Part shown: piece by piece, positions 43,616 through 52,710 of the stretch
Numbering within the stretch: position 1 is the first letter of the stretch
Layout: the number at the start of each line of letters is the position of its first letter
NCBI RefSeq assembly: GCF_014207135.1
Contig: NZ_JACHCC010000005.1
Location: 390,711 to 454,710 of the forward strand
Length of the DNA stretch: 64,000 nt
Direction of reading: 5' to 3'
From: Pedobacter cryoconitis
Lineage (GTDB): Bacteria; Bacteroidota; Bacteroidia; Sphingobacteriales; Sphingobacteriaceae
Notes under the pieces: model-generated
Told to the model about the DNA's origin: nothing
Database searches by the model: none
Seen by the model: only the letters and a program-made list of their open reading frames with translations
Made by a program: the position numbers and the translations under genes

Positions 43616-45550
43616 ATGGCAAAAAAACAAGTAGCAGAAAAAGAATTAGAGGCTAAAAAAGCCGAATTACAAGGTGCAGACGCTCGTCTGACTGAAAAAG
43701 AAACCATTGAATCAGAAGCTGATTCATTGTCGATCGAACAGATCAAATCATCACTAGCAACACCAGATCAGGACTTTGACTGGGATGCAGACGATAAAGC
43801 TTTCGGAAAATACTCTGACGAAGACCGTAAAAAGTTTGAAGACATGTATACCGATACTTTCAATCAAATCAACCAAGGTGAAATTATCAGCGGTATTGTT
43901 GTATCAATCAACAATAAAGACGTTGTATTAAACGTAGGATTTAAATCTGACGGTTTAGTATCAACTTCTGAATTCCGTGATACACCTGATTTGAAAATCG
44001 GCGATACAGTTGATGTATTTGTTGAAGCTCCGGAAGACGCAAATGGTCAATTGATTTTATCTCGTAAAAGAGCTAAAACTCAGAGATCTTGGGAATCTAT
44101 CAACGAAGCCCTTGACAATGACAGAATCATCAACGGATTTGTTAAAAGCCGTACTAAAGGTGGTCTTATCGTTGACATCATGGGTGTTGAAGCTTTCTTA
44201 CCTGGTTCTCAGATCGACATCAAACCGATCCGTGATTACGATGTTTACGTAGGTAAAACAATGGAATTCAAAGTTGTTAAAATCAACCACGAATTTAAAA
44301 ACGTTGTAGTATCGCACAAAATCTTAATCGAAGACGATTTAGAAAGTCAAAAAGTTGAGATCGTATCTAAACTTGAAAAAGGTCAGGTATTAGAAGGTAC
44401 AGTTAAAAACATTACTGACTTCGGTGTATTCATCGATTTAGGTGGTGTTGACGGCTTACTTCACATTACTGATATTTCTTGGGGCCGCATAGAGCATCCA
44501 AAAGAAGTATTGAGCTTAGATGAGAAAATCAATGTTGTTGTTCTTGACTTTGATGACGAGAAAAAACGTATTGCATTAGGCTTAAAACAATTAACTCCAC
44601 ACCCTTGGGAAAGTTTAGATACTAACCTGGTAGTTGGATCTAAAGTTAAAGGTAAAATCGTTACTGTAGCTGATTACGGTGCATTCTTAGAAATCATTCC
44701 TGGTGTTGAAGGTTTAATCCACGTATCAGAAATGTCTTGGTCACAAAACTTACGCAGCCCTCAGGAATTCCTTAAAGTTAGCGATGAAATCGAAGCTGAA
44801 GTATTAACTTTAGACCGCGAAGAACGCAAAATGAGCTTAGGTATTAAGCAATTAACTCAGGATCCTTGGCAAAATGTTGCTGAAAGATATCCTATCGGAA
44901 GCAAACATACTGCTGTAGTTAAAAACATGACTAACTTCGGTGTATTCGTGGAAATTGAAGAAGGTATTGATGGATTAATCCATATCTCTGATCTTTCATG
45001 GTCTAAAAAAGTTAACCACCCTAACGAATTCACTAAAGTTGGTGATACATTAGACGTAGTTGTTTTAGAATTAGACGTTGATAGCCGTAAATTAAGCTTA
45101 GGTCATAAACAATTAGAAGAAAACCCTTGGGATACTTTTGAAACTATCTTCACGTTAGATTCAATCCACCAGGGAACTGTTGTTAAAGTAACTGATAAAG
45201 GTGCTGTTATTGCTTTACCATATGGTGTAGAAGGATTCGTTCCAACTAAACACATGGCTAAAGAAGATGGTACTACTATCAAAGCTGAAGAAACTAATGA
45301 TTTCAAAATCATCGAGTTTAACAAAGATGCTAAACGTATCGTTGTTTCTCACGCCCGTATCTGGGAAGAGGCTAAAGCTGAAGTTGCTGCTGAAGAAAGA
45401 GCTACAAAGAAAAAAGATGCTAAAGCTTCAAGCAATGCAGTTAAAAAAGTTAAAGATTCAGTTGAGAAATCAACTCTTGGTGATCTAGGTGTTCTTGCAC
45501 AATTGAAAGAGCAAATGGAAGGCGAAGAAAGCAAAAACAAAGCTAAATAA
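43616..45550 (+). CDS. rpsA: 30S ribosomal protein S1
   Basis: 644 residues with six S1 RNA-binding repeats: about 90-160, 165-235, 250-325, 335-410, 420-495 and 505-580. The last four carry the canonical G-x-F-V/L and G-L-I-H-I/V-S motifs. A Lys/Ala/Glu-rich N-terminus and charged C-terminus flank them. It binds mRNA on the 30S subunit and helps initiation, which matters in a phylum making little use of Shine-Dalgarno pairing. Codon choice is more biased (for example GTT, GCT, AAC) than in neighbours, as expected for high expression. Confidence 0.97.
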   Translation: MAKKQVAEKELEAKKAELQGADARLTEKETIESEADSLSIEQIKSSLATPDQDFDWDADDKAFGKYSDEDRKKFEDMYTDTFNQINQGEIISGIVVSINNKDVVLNVGFKSDGLVSTSEFRDTPDLKIGDTVDVFVEAPEDANGQLILSRKRAKTQRSWESINEALDNDRIINGFVKSRTKGGLIVDIMGVEAFLPGSQIDIKPIRDYDVYVGKTMEFKVVKINHEFKNVVVSHKILIEDDLESQKVEIVSKLEKGQVLEGTVKNITDFGVFIDLGGVDGLLHITDISWGRIEHPKEVLSLDEKINVVVLDFDDEKKRIALGLKQLTPHPWESLDTNLVVGSKVKGKIVTVADYGAFLEIIPGVEGLIHVSEMSWSQNLRSPQEFLKVSDEIEAEVLTLDREERKMSLGIKQLTQDPWQNVAERYPIGSKHTAVVKNMTNFGVFVEIEEGIDGLIHISDLSWSKKVNHPNEFTKVGDTLDVVVLELDVDSRKLSLGHKQLEENPWDTFETIFTLDSIHQGTVVKVTDKGAVIALPYGVEGFVPTKHMAKEDGTTIKAEETNDFKIIEFNKDAKRIVVSHARIWEEAKAEVAAEERATKKKDAKASSNAVKKVKDSVEKSTLGDLGVLAQLKEQMEGEESKNKAK

Positions 45551-45570
45551 TCTTTAAAGCTTATATATTA

Positions 45571-45604
45571 AAAGAGGGTGTCCAAAAGGCACCCTCTTTT
45601 TTTT
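45571..45604. terminator. Terminator after rpsA
   Basis: AAAGAGGGTG (45571-45580) pairs with CACCCTCTTT (45590-45599), nine-base loop, followed by further T. It also reads toward the facing DCC gene, whose stop is at 45606. Confidence 0.9.
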
Positions 45605-45605
45605 G

Positions 45606-46001
45606 TTAAAGAAACTTAGCTTTTATAGCTGGAGTTGGAACCATACAGCTCTCCTCCCTGCCCCAGATCCGGTATCTTCGGCGGGCAATCTGATTGTAAA
45701 CAAAATCCCTGATAAAGGCCGGGATAACCATAAAACCATACAACAACGGCCATCCACCACTCAGATGCCTGGCAATACGCAGTGCAGCTGTGGATCGCTG
45801 ATAAACCCTTCCATTCTCTAACAGAATAATTGTATTCAGTTCACTCAGAGATAAACCAAAGGGTCCAAGGTGCTGACCCGCTATATCACTTTGCAGCGCA
45901 GCAAACCTGAATATATCTTTGCGGTCTCTTTTAATCACGAATTTTACAGAGCCCGTGCACAGATTACAAACACCATCAAAAAATATTATAGAATGCTGCA
46001 T
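45606..46001 (-). CDS. DCC-family (DUF393) thiol-disulfide oxidoreductase-like protein
   Basis: 131 residues. The family motif D-G-V-C-N-L-C is at 9-15 (C12, C15) with F-F-D just before, a thioredoxin-like fold with a CxxC redox pair. The middle has F-R-F-A-A-L-Q-S and the C-terminus W-G-R-E-E-S-C. Proteins of this family are small putative cytoplasmic redox enzymes without defined substrate. Convergent with rpsA, divergent from pyrR. Confidence 0.87.
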   Translation of the reverse strand: MQHSIIFFDGVCNLCTGSVKFVIKRDRKDIFRFAALQSDIAGQHLGPFGLSLSELNTIILLENGRVYQRSTAALRIARHLSGGWPLLYGFMVIPAFIRDFVYNQIARRRYRIWGREESCMVPTPAIKAKFL

Positions 46002-46097
46002 TATTCAATTGAGTTAATTATCACTTATTTGCGTTTAGAATTGCATGATCAGCTAAAATTAATTAAAATTGCCGTCACATAATTCAATTCGATTTTT

Positions 46098-46105
46098 TAT
46101 ATTTG
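46098..46105 (+). promoter_or_regulatory. -7 promoter box for pyrR-pyrB
   Basis: TATATTTG matches TAnnTTTG, 17 bases before the ATG at 46122. The leader would be about ten bases, too short for a PyrR-type attenuator. Confidence 0.6.
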
Positions 46106-46121
46106 CCTAATCAATTTGTCA

Positions 46122-46670
46122 ATGCAAAAGAGAACACTGCTAGACGGTAAAAAATTCCAAATCACAATTAAGAGACTTTGTCACCAATTAATTGAGAATC
46201 ACAACGATTTTTCAAATACCGTACTCATTGGTATTCAGCCCCGAGGCAGTTACTTCGCAGACAGAATCAAACAAGAACTCTCCGTAATTCTCAAAACCGA
46301 TACCATTAGAAAAGGTAATCTTGATATCACTTTCTTCAGAGATGATTTCAGGAGAAAAGACGGAATCGTTTCCGCAAGCAGCAATACTATAGATTTCATC
46401 ATAGAAGACTGTAATGTCATTCTGATTGATGATGTTCTATGGACTGGCCGGACCATCAGAGCAGCATTGGATGCATTGCTTGCCTATGGCAGACCAGCCA
46501 AAGTAGAACTGCTTGTCTTAATCGACAGAAGATTTTCCAGACATGTCCCGATCGAGCCTGACTACATCGGGCAACAGGTAGATAGTCTGGATTCCCAGTT
46601 GGTAAAGGTAAGCTGGAAAGAGACAGAGGGTGAAGACAAAGTAATTTTATTATCAGACCGAAATAAATAA
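46122..46670 (+). CDS. pyrR: PyrR-like uracil phosphoribosyltransferase / pyrimidine regulator
   Basis: 182 residues from the ATG at 46122; a TTG two codons earlier is also possible. PRTase fold: D-I-T-F-F-R-D-D near 68, PRPP loop V-I-L-I-D-D-V-L-W-T-G-R-T near 98-110, and the PyrR-specific G-R-P-A-K-V and D-Y-I-G. In Bacillus PyrR binds pyr leader RNA and controls attenuation, and also has uracil PRTase activity. Here it precedes pyrB by three bases, but the leader is too short for the Bacillus mechanism, so regulation must differ or act elsewhere. Confidence 0.92.
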   Translation: MQKRTLLDGKKFQITIKRLCHQLIENHNDFSNTVLIGIQPRGSYFADRIKQELSVILKTDTIRKGNLDITFFRDDFRRKDGIVSASSNTIDFIIEDCNVILIDDVLWTGRTIRAALDALLAYGRPAKVELLVLIDRRFSRHVPIEPDYIGQQVDSLDSQLVKVSWKETEGEDKVILLSDRNK

Positions 46671-46673
46671 GAA

Positions 46674-47606
46674 ATGGCAGCAGAAAAACTATCAACACGA
46701 CATCTTTTAGGCATTAAAGATATTACCCTGAATGATATTGAATTGATTTTTGAAACTGCAGATAATTTCAAGGATGTTATTAACAGGCCAATCAAAAGAG
46801 TTCCTTCGCTGCGTGATATCACCATTGCGAATATCTTTTTTGAGAACTCTACCCGTACCAAACTTTCCTTTGAACTGGCAGAAAAAAGGCTTTCAGCAGA
46901 TGTAATTAATTTTGCTGCCTCCTCCTCCTCTGTGAGCAAAGGAGAGACACTGATTGATACGGTGAATAATATCCTGGCCATGAAAGTTGATATGGTCGTG
47001 ATGAGACATCCTTACGCAGGCGCAGGGGTCTTCCTGAGTAAACACATCAATGCACAGATTGTAAACGCCGGAGACGGCGCGCACGAGCATCCTACCCAGG
47101 CATTACTCGACGCTTACTCTATCCGTCAGAAATTGGGTGATGTCCGCGGCAAAAAAGTTGTCATCGTCGGTGATATCCTGCATTCCAGGGTCGCTATTTC
47201 CAACATCCTGTGTCTGCAAAAACTAGGTGCTGAGGTAATGGTCTGTGGTCCTACTACCCTGATCCCGAAACATATCAGCAGTCTGGGCGTAAAAGTTGAG
47301 CATGACCTGGTTAAAGCATTAAACTGGTGTGACGTAGCGAACATGCTCCGGATACAGTTAGAGAGACAGGATATTAAATACTTCCCTTCACTGAGAGAAT
47401 ACGCCATGATGTACGGACTGAATAAACAAATTCTGGACAACCTGGACAAAGAGATCATCGTGATGCATCCCGGTCCGATCAACAGAGGTGTTGAGATTAC
47501 CAGTGATGTGGCTGACAGTAAACAGTCTATAATCTTGGAACAAGTGGAAAACGGCGTTGCTGTACGAATGGCAGTACTTTATCTGCTTGCTTCTCAACGA
47601 GATTAA
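46674..47606 (+). CDS. pyrB: Aspartate carbamoyltransferase catalytic subunit
   Basis: 310 residues, standard length. Carbamoyl-phosphate binding S-T-R-T-K-L-S-F-E near 55, H-P-T-Q-A-L-L-D near 135, and H-P-G-P-I-N-R-G near 262 (aspartate loop). It condenses carbamoyl phosphate with aspartate, the committed step of pyrimidine synthesis. No pyrI follows, as usual in organisms with PyrR-type pyrB. Starts three bases after pyrR, clearly one transcript. Confidence 0.96.
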   Translation: MAAEKLSTRHLLGIKDITLNDIELIFETADNFKDVINRPIKRVPSLRDITIANIFFENSTRTKLSFELAEKRLSADVINFAASSSSVSKGETLIDTVNNILAMKVDMVVMRHPYAGAGVFLSKHINAQIVNAGDGAHEHPTQALLDAYSIRQKLGDVRGKKVVIVGDILHSRVAISNILCLQKLGAEVMVCGPTTLIPKHISSLGVKVEHDLVKALNWCDVANMLRIQLERQDIKYFPSLREYAMMYGLNKQILDNLDKEIIVMHPGPINRGVEITSDVADSKQSIILEQVENGVAVRMAVLYLLASQRD

Positions 47607-47681
47607 CATCAGCCTATTTCTTTTTATACCATTCTGATCAAATTACCGTTTATCAGTGTTATCAACACTTGTTAACTTCTT

Positions 47682-47798
47682 ATGTTAATAAGACACATTA
47701 CAATAATTATATTAGCAGCAATCCTATTTGAAATCAGCTGGAACCATTATGTCCCGATTGCAAAAAAGGCAATAAAAAGGATCAGGATAGTTTCATAA
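47682..47798 (+). CDS. Possible 38-residue single-pass membrane peptide
   Basis: A short frame starting ATG at 47682 and ending TAA at 47796-47798. It would encode a peptide with a hydrophobic segment (I-T-I-I-I-L-A-A-I-L-F at about 6-16) and a basic C-terminal tail (K-K-A-I-K-R-I-R). This is the layout of many small membrane proteins. It lies in the 215-base gap between pyrB and the TPR gene. No known family; chance occurrence cannot be excluded. Confidence 0.35.
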   Translation: MLIRHITIIILAAILFEISWNHYVPIAKKAIKRIRIVS

Positions 47799-47821
47799 CC
47801 GCTTAAAGAAATTAAACACCA

Positions 47822-50800
47822 ATGAAGAAAAAATACTTTTTTATTCCGCTTTTATTAGCAGGTAACTTTACCGCAGGTTATGCGCAGGTAAGTGCCCTAG
47901 TAAACCTCAATAAAAACTATCAGACCGGCCTTGAATTACTTCAGAACGAAAAGTATGTTGCTGCTGCCCAGCAATTCAGACTGGTTGAACAGCTAAGACA
48001 GAGACCAGGTACACAACAGGAGAGCAATGCTGAACTTTCTTTACTCAGAGAAAATGCAAAGTTTTATGCAGCTGTTTGTGCCCTTGAATTAGGTAATAAA
48101 GACGCTGAAAGCCTGTTTCAGAACTTCATTAAGGACTATCCATTAAATCCAAACACGAAATTAGCTTACTTCCACGTAGGTAAATCTTATTTCGCACAAA
48201 AAAACTACACGAAAGCTTTGGAATGGTTTGAAAAAACAGATCCTTCTACACTTTCTCAGAAACAAAGAACAGAATACCAGTTCAAACAGGGTTACTCCTA
48301 TTTTGAACTTAAAAATATAGAAAAGGCAGAACCTTTATTTGAAGCGGTAAAAAAAGTCGACGGTCCTTTTCAGGAAAGTGCAACTTATTATTTTGCCTAT
48401 ATCAATTATCTGAACAAAGAATATAAAACTGCACTCAGCAATTTCGAGAAGCTGAAAGGTTCAAAAACCTATGAGGCGAGTTATCCTTATTACATCACCT
48501 CGATGTATTACCTGGATGAGCGTTATGATGATGTCATTAATTATGCTGTTCCGGTATTGAAAACTACTAAACAGCAATTTGAGCCGGAAATGCTCAGCCT
48601 GATTGCAGCTTCTTATTTTGCGAAATCAGATTATAAAAATGCGGCTCTTTATTTCAGTGACTTTTATACCAAAAGCACCACTAAAACCAAGAACAATCTT
48701 TTCATCTATCAATATGGTTATTCCCTGTTTCAGTTAAGCATGTACAGAGAATCAGTTGGTATATTAGAGCAACTGACTACTGATGATGTCTATCTGCAAA
48801 GCGGAATGTATACACTTGGACGCTCATTCATTAAATTGGGTGATAAAGAGAAAGCAAGAAGTGCATTCTTCAGAGCTTCCCGTCTTGAATTTGACAAAGT
48901 ACTTCAGGAAGATGCCTGGATCAATTACGCCAGGTTAAGTTATGAACTTGATTTTAACCAGCAGGCCCTGGAGTCCACACAAAATTTCCTGAAACAATTC
49001 CCTGCATCACGCAAACTGAATGAAGCCAAAACATTACTGGGTGAAATTTTACTGACCAGTAAAAACTACCAGGCAGCAATTGATATCTTAGAACCTATCT
49101 CTAATAAATCACCAGAAGCCGAAGAAGCTTATCAGAAAGTAACTTATTTCAGAGGACTGGAATTTTATAATGAACGTGCTTTTCCAAACGCACTTTCTAT
49201 GTTCCTGCGCTCTAATGCATTGCCAAACGATCCGGAAATACATGCACTGAGTACCTACTGGATGGCCGAGTCTATGTACGAACTGCGCAAATATGGTGAA
49301 GCTGTAAAAACCTTTGAAAAGTTCCTGGGAATGCCAGGTGCAGATAAAACCAAGGTATACAATTATGCGAATTACGCCCTGGCCTATGCCGCATTTGAAG
49401 ATGAAAAATATGCTAAAGCAGCAACCTATTACGAACGCTTCCTGAACGGAAACGATAAAGACAAAAATACCGTTGTAGATGCGACAATGCGTCTGGCAGA
49501 TTCTTACTTTGTGAGTAAGAGTTATTCCAACTCACTGACTTATTATAACCGCATTATTGCTGACAGATCTACAGGTGAGGATTATGCACTCTTCCAGAGA
49601 GGAATGATCCAGGGTCTCCAGGGACAGGACGATACCAAGATTGCGACAATGGAAAGTTTACTGAAGCAATTCCCTGTATCCAATTATGCAGATGATGCCG
49701 GTTTCGAAATCGCCTATACTTATTTTAATAAAGGTGATCTCGATAAATCGAGAAATGACCTGACTGCTTTAATCAGCAAATACCCGAACAGCAGTTACGT
49801 GCCAAGAGCATTGGTTACTATTGGTCTGGTGCAATACAACCAGGACAAAGATGATGAGGCACTGACAACCTTCAAAAAAGTAATTAACGATTATGCCAGT
49901 ACCGAAGAAGCCAAACAGGCTTTAGAGTCAATCAAGAATATCTATGTTGACCGTGGAGATGCAAATGGTTTTATTGCTTATGCAAACACAACCCCTATTG
50001 GTAATTACACGGTAGCAGAGCAGGATAATATAGTTTTCCAGGCTGCTAACAATACTTACCTAAAAGGCGATGCCAAAGGAGCCGTAGAGAGCATCAATGC
50101 TTACTTCGATAAATATCCGAAGGCAATACATGCTAAGGAAGCCAAATTCATCAGAGCAGAGTCACTGGTTAAATTAAACCGTCCGGATGAAGCTATCCCG
50201 GATTATGAGTTTATCTTAAACGACTGGACAAGTGATTATACAGAACGTTCACTGGTTAGTATTTCAAAGTTATTCCTGGCACAGAAGAAATATAATGAAG
50301 CTATCGTTTACCTGAAAAGACTGGAAACCTCAGCAGATTATAAATCACATTATTCATTTGCTATCAACAATCTGCTAAAAGCATACACTGCTTTAAATAT
50401 GCCTGATGATATCCTTAAATATGTATTGCTGACCAAGGAGTCCGATAAAGCTTCAGAAGAAGAAGTAAACAGTGCTGATCTGTATGCAGGTAAAGCTTAT
50501 CTGTTAAAAGCAGATACTGCAATGGCAGTAAAAGCATTCACCAATGTCGTAGGTAAAACCAAAACACTGGCAGCAGCCGAAGCAAAATATACGCTGGCAG
50601 AAATACAGTATACTAAACATGACTATAAAACATCGCAGAAAACTTGTTTTGATTTAATCAATAACATGCCTTCTTACGATTACTGGGTAGCTAAGGCGTT
50701 CATCTTACTGGCTGATAACTATGTCGCATTAAAAGATAACCTGCAGGCAAAAAGTACATTGTTAAGTATTATTGATAACTATGACGGTAAAGACGAAATC

Positions 50801-50839
50801 GTAGCTACTGCCAAAGAAAAATTAGAGAAACTTAAATAA
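47822..50839 (+). CDS. 1005-residue TPR-repeat periplasmic protein
   Basis: A signal peptide (about 1-21, ending G-Y-A-Q) precedes a solenoid of tetratricopeptide-like repeats covering nearly the whole length: for example A-Y-F-H-V-G-K-S-Y-F-A-Q-K-N-Y near 121, Y-Y-F-A-Y-I-N-Y-L-N-K-E-Y near 196, A-E-S-M-Y-E-L-R-K-Y-G-E-A-V near 482, and A-Y-T-Y-F-N-K-G near 637. Several segments resemble the outer-membrane lipoprotein/CpoB-type repeats. Probably a periplasmic scaffold. It begins an operon with a barrel protein (10 bases downstream), a SPOR protein and ExbB-ExbD-TonB. Function is inferred from context only. Confidence 0.88.
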   Translation: MKKKYFFIPLLLAGNFTAGYAQVSALVNLNKNYQTGLELLQNEKYVAAAQQFRLVEQLRQRPGTQQESNAELSLLRENAKFYAAVCALELGNKDAESLFQNFIKDYPLNPNTKLAYFHVGKSYFAQKNYTKALEWFEKTDPSTLSQKQRTEYQFKQGYSYFELKNIEKAEPLFEAVKKVDGPFQESATYYFAYINYLNKEYKTALSNFEKLKGSKTYEASYPYYITSMYYLDERYDDVINYAVPVLKTTKQQFEPEMLSLIAASYFAKSDYKNAALYFSDFYTKSTTKTKNNLFIYQYGYSLFQLSMYRESVGILEQLTTDDVYLQSGMYTLGRSFIKLGDKEKARSAFFRASRLEFDKVLQEDAWINYARLSYELDFNQQALESTQNFLKQFPASRKLNEAKTLLGEILLTSKNYQAAIDILEPISNKSPEAEEAYQKVTYFRGLEFYNERAFPNALSMFLRSNALPNDPEIHALSTYWMAESMYELRKYGEAVKTFEKFLGMPGADKTKVYNYANYALAYAAFEDEKYAKAATYYERFLNGNDKDKNTVVDATMRLADSYFVSKSYSNSLTYYNRIIADRSTGEDYALFQRGMIQGLQGQDDTKIATMESLLKQFPVSNYADDAGFEIAYTYFNKGDLDKSRNDLTALISKYPNSSYVPRALVTIGLVQYNQDKDDEALTTFKKVINDYASTEEAKQALESIKNIYVDRGDANGFIAYANTTPIGNYTVAEQDNIVFQAANNTYLKGDAKGAVESINAYFDKYPKAIHAKEAKFIRAESLVKLNRPDEAIPDYEFILNDWTSDYTERSLVSISKLFLAQKKYNEAIVYLKRLETSADYKSHYSFAINNLLKAYTALNMPDDILKYVLLTKESDKASEEEVNSADLYAGKAYLLKADTAMAVKAFTNVVGKTKTLAAAEAKYTLAEIQYTKHDYKTSQKTCFDLINNMPSYDYWVAKAFILLADNYVALKDNLQAKSTLLSIIDNYDGKDEIVATAKEKLEKLK

Positions 50840-50849
50840 GACCACCACC

Positions 50850-52616
50850 ATGAGATTTAATAAATTCATATATACAACCGTTTTTTTACTTACTGCAGGT
50901 ACCCTAACGCTTCAGGCACAGGATAAGAAAACGACGGAGAAAAAGACTACAGAGAAAAAAGCAGCGGAGAAGAAAGCAGCTGAAAAGAAGGCCGCAGAAA
51001 AAGCTGCTGATGATAATAAGCCGGTCACTGAAGAAATTGAAGTAGTAAGACCTTACAAACCAGTTCTTGCCGAAGCTGTTAAATTGAGAAGAAGCCCGGA
51101 TCTGAATGATGTTAAAACCTATAAAGCGCGTTTTAACTACAGTCTGACTGACAGGAAACTGGAACTCAATTCTGATATCGACAAACTTTATGCACAGGAT
51201 GTAGCTGCCGAGAAACAAGCAGAAATTGTCAATAACTACGTTAAAGGAGCATTTGGTTCTGCCAGTACCCTGTTAGGCGAAGCCTATATCAACATGGGCC
51301 GCAATGAGAATCTGCAGGCAGGTGGTTTCTTCAGACATTTCAGTCAGTCGGGGAAATTAAACGGGCAAAAAATGAACCAGCAGCAGTTAAGTGTTTTTGG
51401 TCGTAGTATCGGTGATAAAGCTATCTTAAGCGGCCGTATTAATTATGAACGAAAAGGTTTCTATTTCTATGGTTATGATGAGAGTAATCCTTTGAGAAAC
51501 CCTAATCCTGGAAAACAGTCTTTCAACTTCATTGAAGCAGAAGGAGAAGTGGTTAATAAACATACCGAAGATGCAGACGCTTTAAGTTATGCCGCTAAAA
51601 TCAACGGTTATATCTGGGGTGATCAGTATTCTGCCAAAGAAAACTCAGTTGTTGTAAATGGTTATTTAAATAAAAGAATCAGCAGTTTCAATTTCGGACT
51701 GGCTGCTTCAGGCGAATTTGGAAATACAAAAGATGTATCCACCAGCGTAACCAATAACCTGATGCGTCTGAACCCTTACATCAGATTACAGGCGAATGGG
51801 ATAAAAATTGCTGCAGGAGTGAATTTTGTACAGGAATTTGGTACAGTTTCCAAATCCAGAATCTTCCCTGCAATAACAGCAGATTTCACTATTATACCTG
51901 ATTATCTACAGCTGTTTGGTGAAATCAAAGGAGATGTGAACAGGAATTCTATGAAAGAATTAACTGATGAAAACCCATTCCTGAACAGCAATATTGCGAT
52001 CAAAAACTCTGTTGACAAAATCAGTTTCAGTGCCGGTGTAAAAGGTACTGGTGGTCCTGGTTTTGGTTATAAGGCAAGAGTATATCGTAAAGAAATTACT
52101 GACATGCCACTTTTCGTGAACAACTATGCCGACTTCACTAAATTCGATGTAATTTATGATTTCGGAAATACGAAACTGACAGGATTGGAAGGTGAAATCT
52201 CTGTACAGGTAAGTGACCAGTTAAAGTGGACAGGTAAAATAAACCTGGAAGATTACAAACCAGCTTCTGAAAGATATAGCTGGGGTAAACCAAAAGTTCG
52301 TGTAAGCTCAGACTTATTATTCAACGTGACCGATAAGTTAGGATTCAATGCTGCTGTAGTTATTCAGGATGCTTCCAATGCGAAAGTTTATACAGCTGCA
52401 CCAGCTTCACCATACATCATTCCAAATCCGGCAATTGAAACTGTAGTAAACGTTAAAGGTTTTGTAGATTTAGGAATTGGAGCTACTTATAAGATCAATA
52501 ATAAGTTCTCTGCTTTTGCTAAAGCCAATAACTTACTCAATACCAAGTACAGCCGTTATTTATATTACCAGGCAATTGGTGTGAATGTATTTGGCGGAAT
52601 CAGCTATTCGTTCTAA
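50850..52616 (+). CDS. TonB-receptor-like outer-membrane beta-barrel without a plug domain
   Basis: 588 residues: signal peptide (about 1-24, L-Q-A-Q), a Lys/Ala/Glu-rich repeat region (about 25-53), a conserved-looking segment E-E-I-E-V-V-R-P-Y-K-P-V-L-A-E-A (about 59-74), then alternating strands of a barrel to a C-terminal Phe. The end (N-N-L-L-N-T-K-Y, then F-G-G-I-S-Y-S-F) is that of TonB-dependent receptors, but no plug domain is present and the length is far below the usual 750-1000. Encoded between the TPR and SPOR proteins. Role unknown; possibly an OM anchor for the TonB-like complex. Confidence 0.8.
   Translation: MRFNKFIYTTVFLLTAGTLTLQAQDKKTTEKKTTEKKAAEKKAAEKKAAEKAADDNKPVTEEIEVVRPYKPVLAEAVKLRRSPDLNDVKTYKARFNYSLTDRKLELNSDIDKLYAQDVAAEKQAEIVNNYVKGAFGSASTLLGEAYINMGRNENLQAGGFFRHFSQSGKLNGQKMNQQQLSVFGRSIGDKAILSGRINYERKGFYFYGYDESNPLRNPNPGKQSFNFIEAEGEVVNKHTEDADALSYAAKINGYIWGDQYSAKENSVVVNGYLNKRISSFNFGLAASGEFGNTKDVSTSVTNNLMRLNPYIRLQANGIKIAAGVNFVQEFGTVSKSRIFPAITADFTIIPDYLQLFGEIKGDVNRNSMKELTDENPFLNSNIAIKNSVDKISFSAGVKGTGGPGFGYKARVYRKEITDMPLFVNNYADFTKFDVIYDFGNTKLTGLEGEISVQVSDQLKWTGKINLEDYKPASERYSWGKPKVRVSSDLLFNVTDKLGFNAAVVIQDASNAKVYTAAPASPYIIPNPAIETVVNVKGFVDLGIGATYKINNKFSAFAKANNLLNTKYSRYLYYQAIGVNVFGGISYSF
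50925..51008 (+). repeat. Degenerate 12-base coding repeats (Lys-Lys-Thr/Ala-Thr/Ala-Glu)
   Basis: About six imperfect tandem units encode K-K-T-T-E or K-K-A-A-E near the N-terminus of the barrel protein, giving a flexible positively charged periplasmic linker. Such repeats can vary in number between strains. Confidence 0.7.
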
Positions 52617-52710
52617 AAACACATAGATTTTGTACAAATAGATTTAAACAGGCGCTAAGCAATTAAAATTATAATTGGTTGATACAGAATTAAAATTTAT
52701 TTTTACCAGA

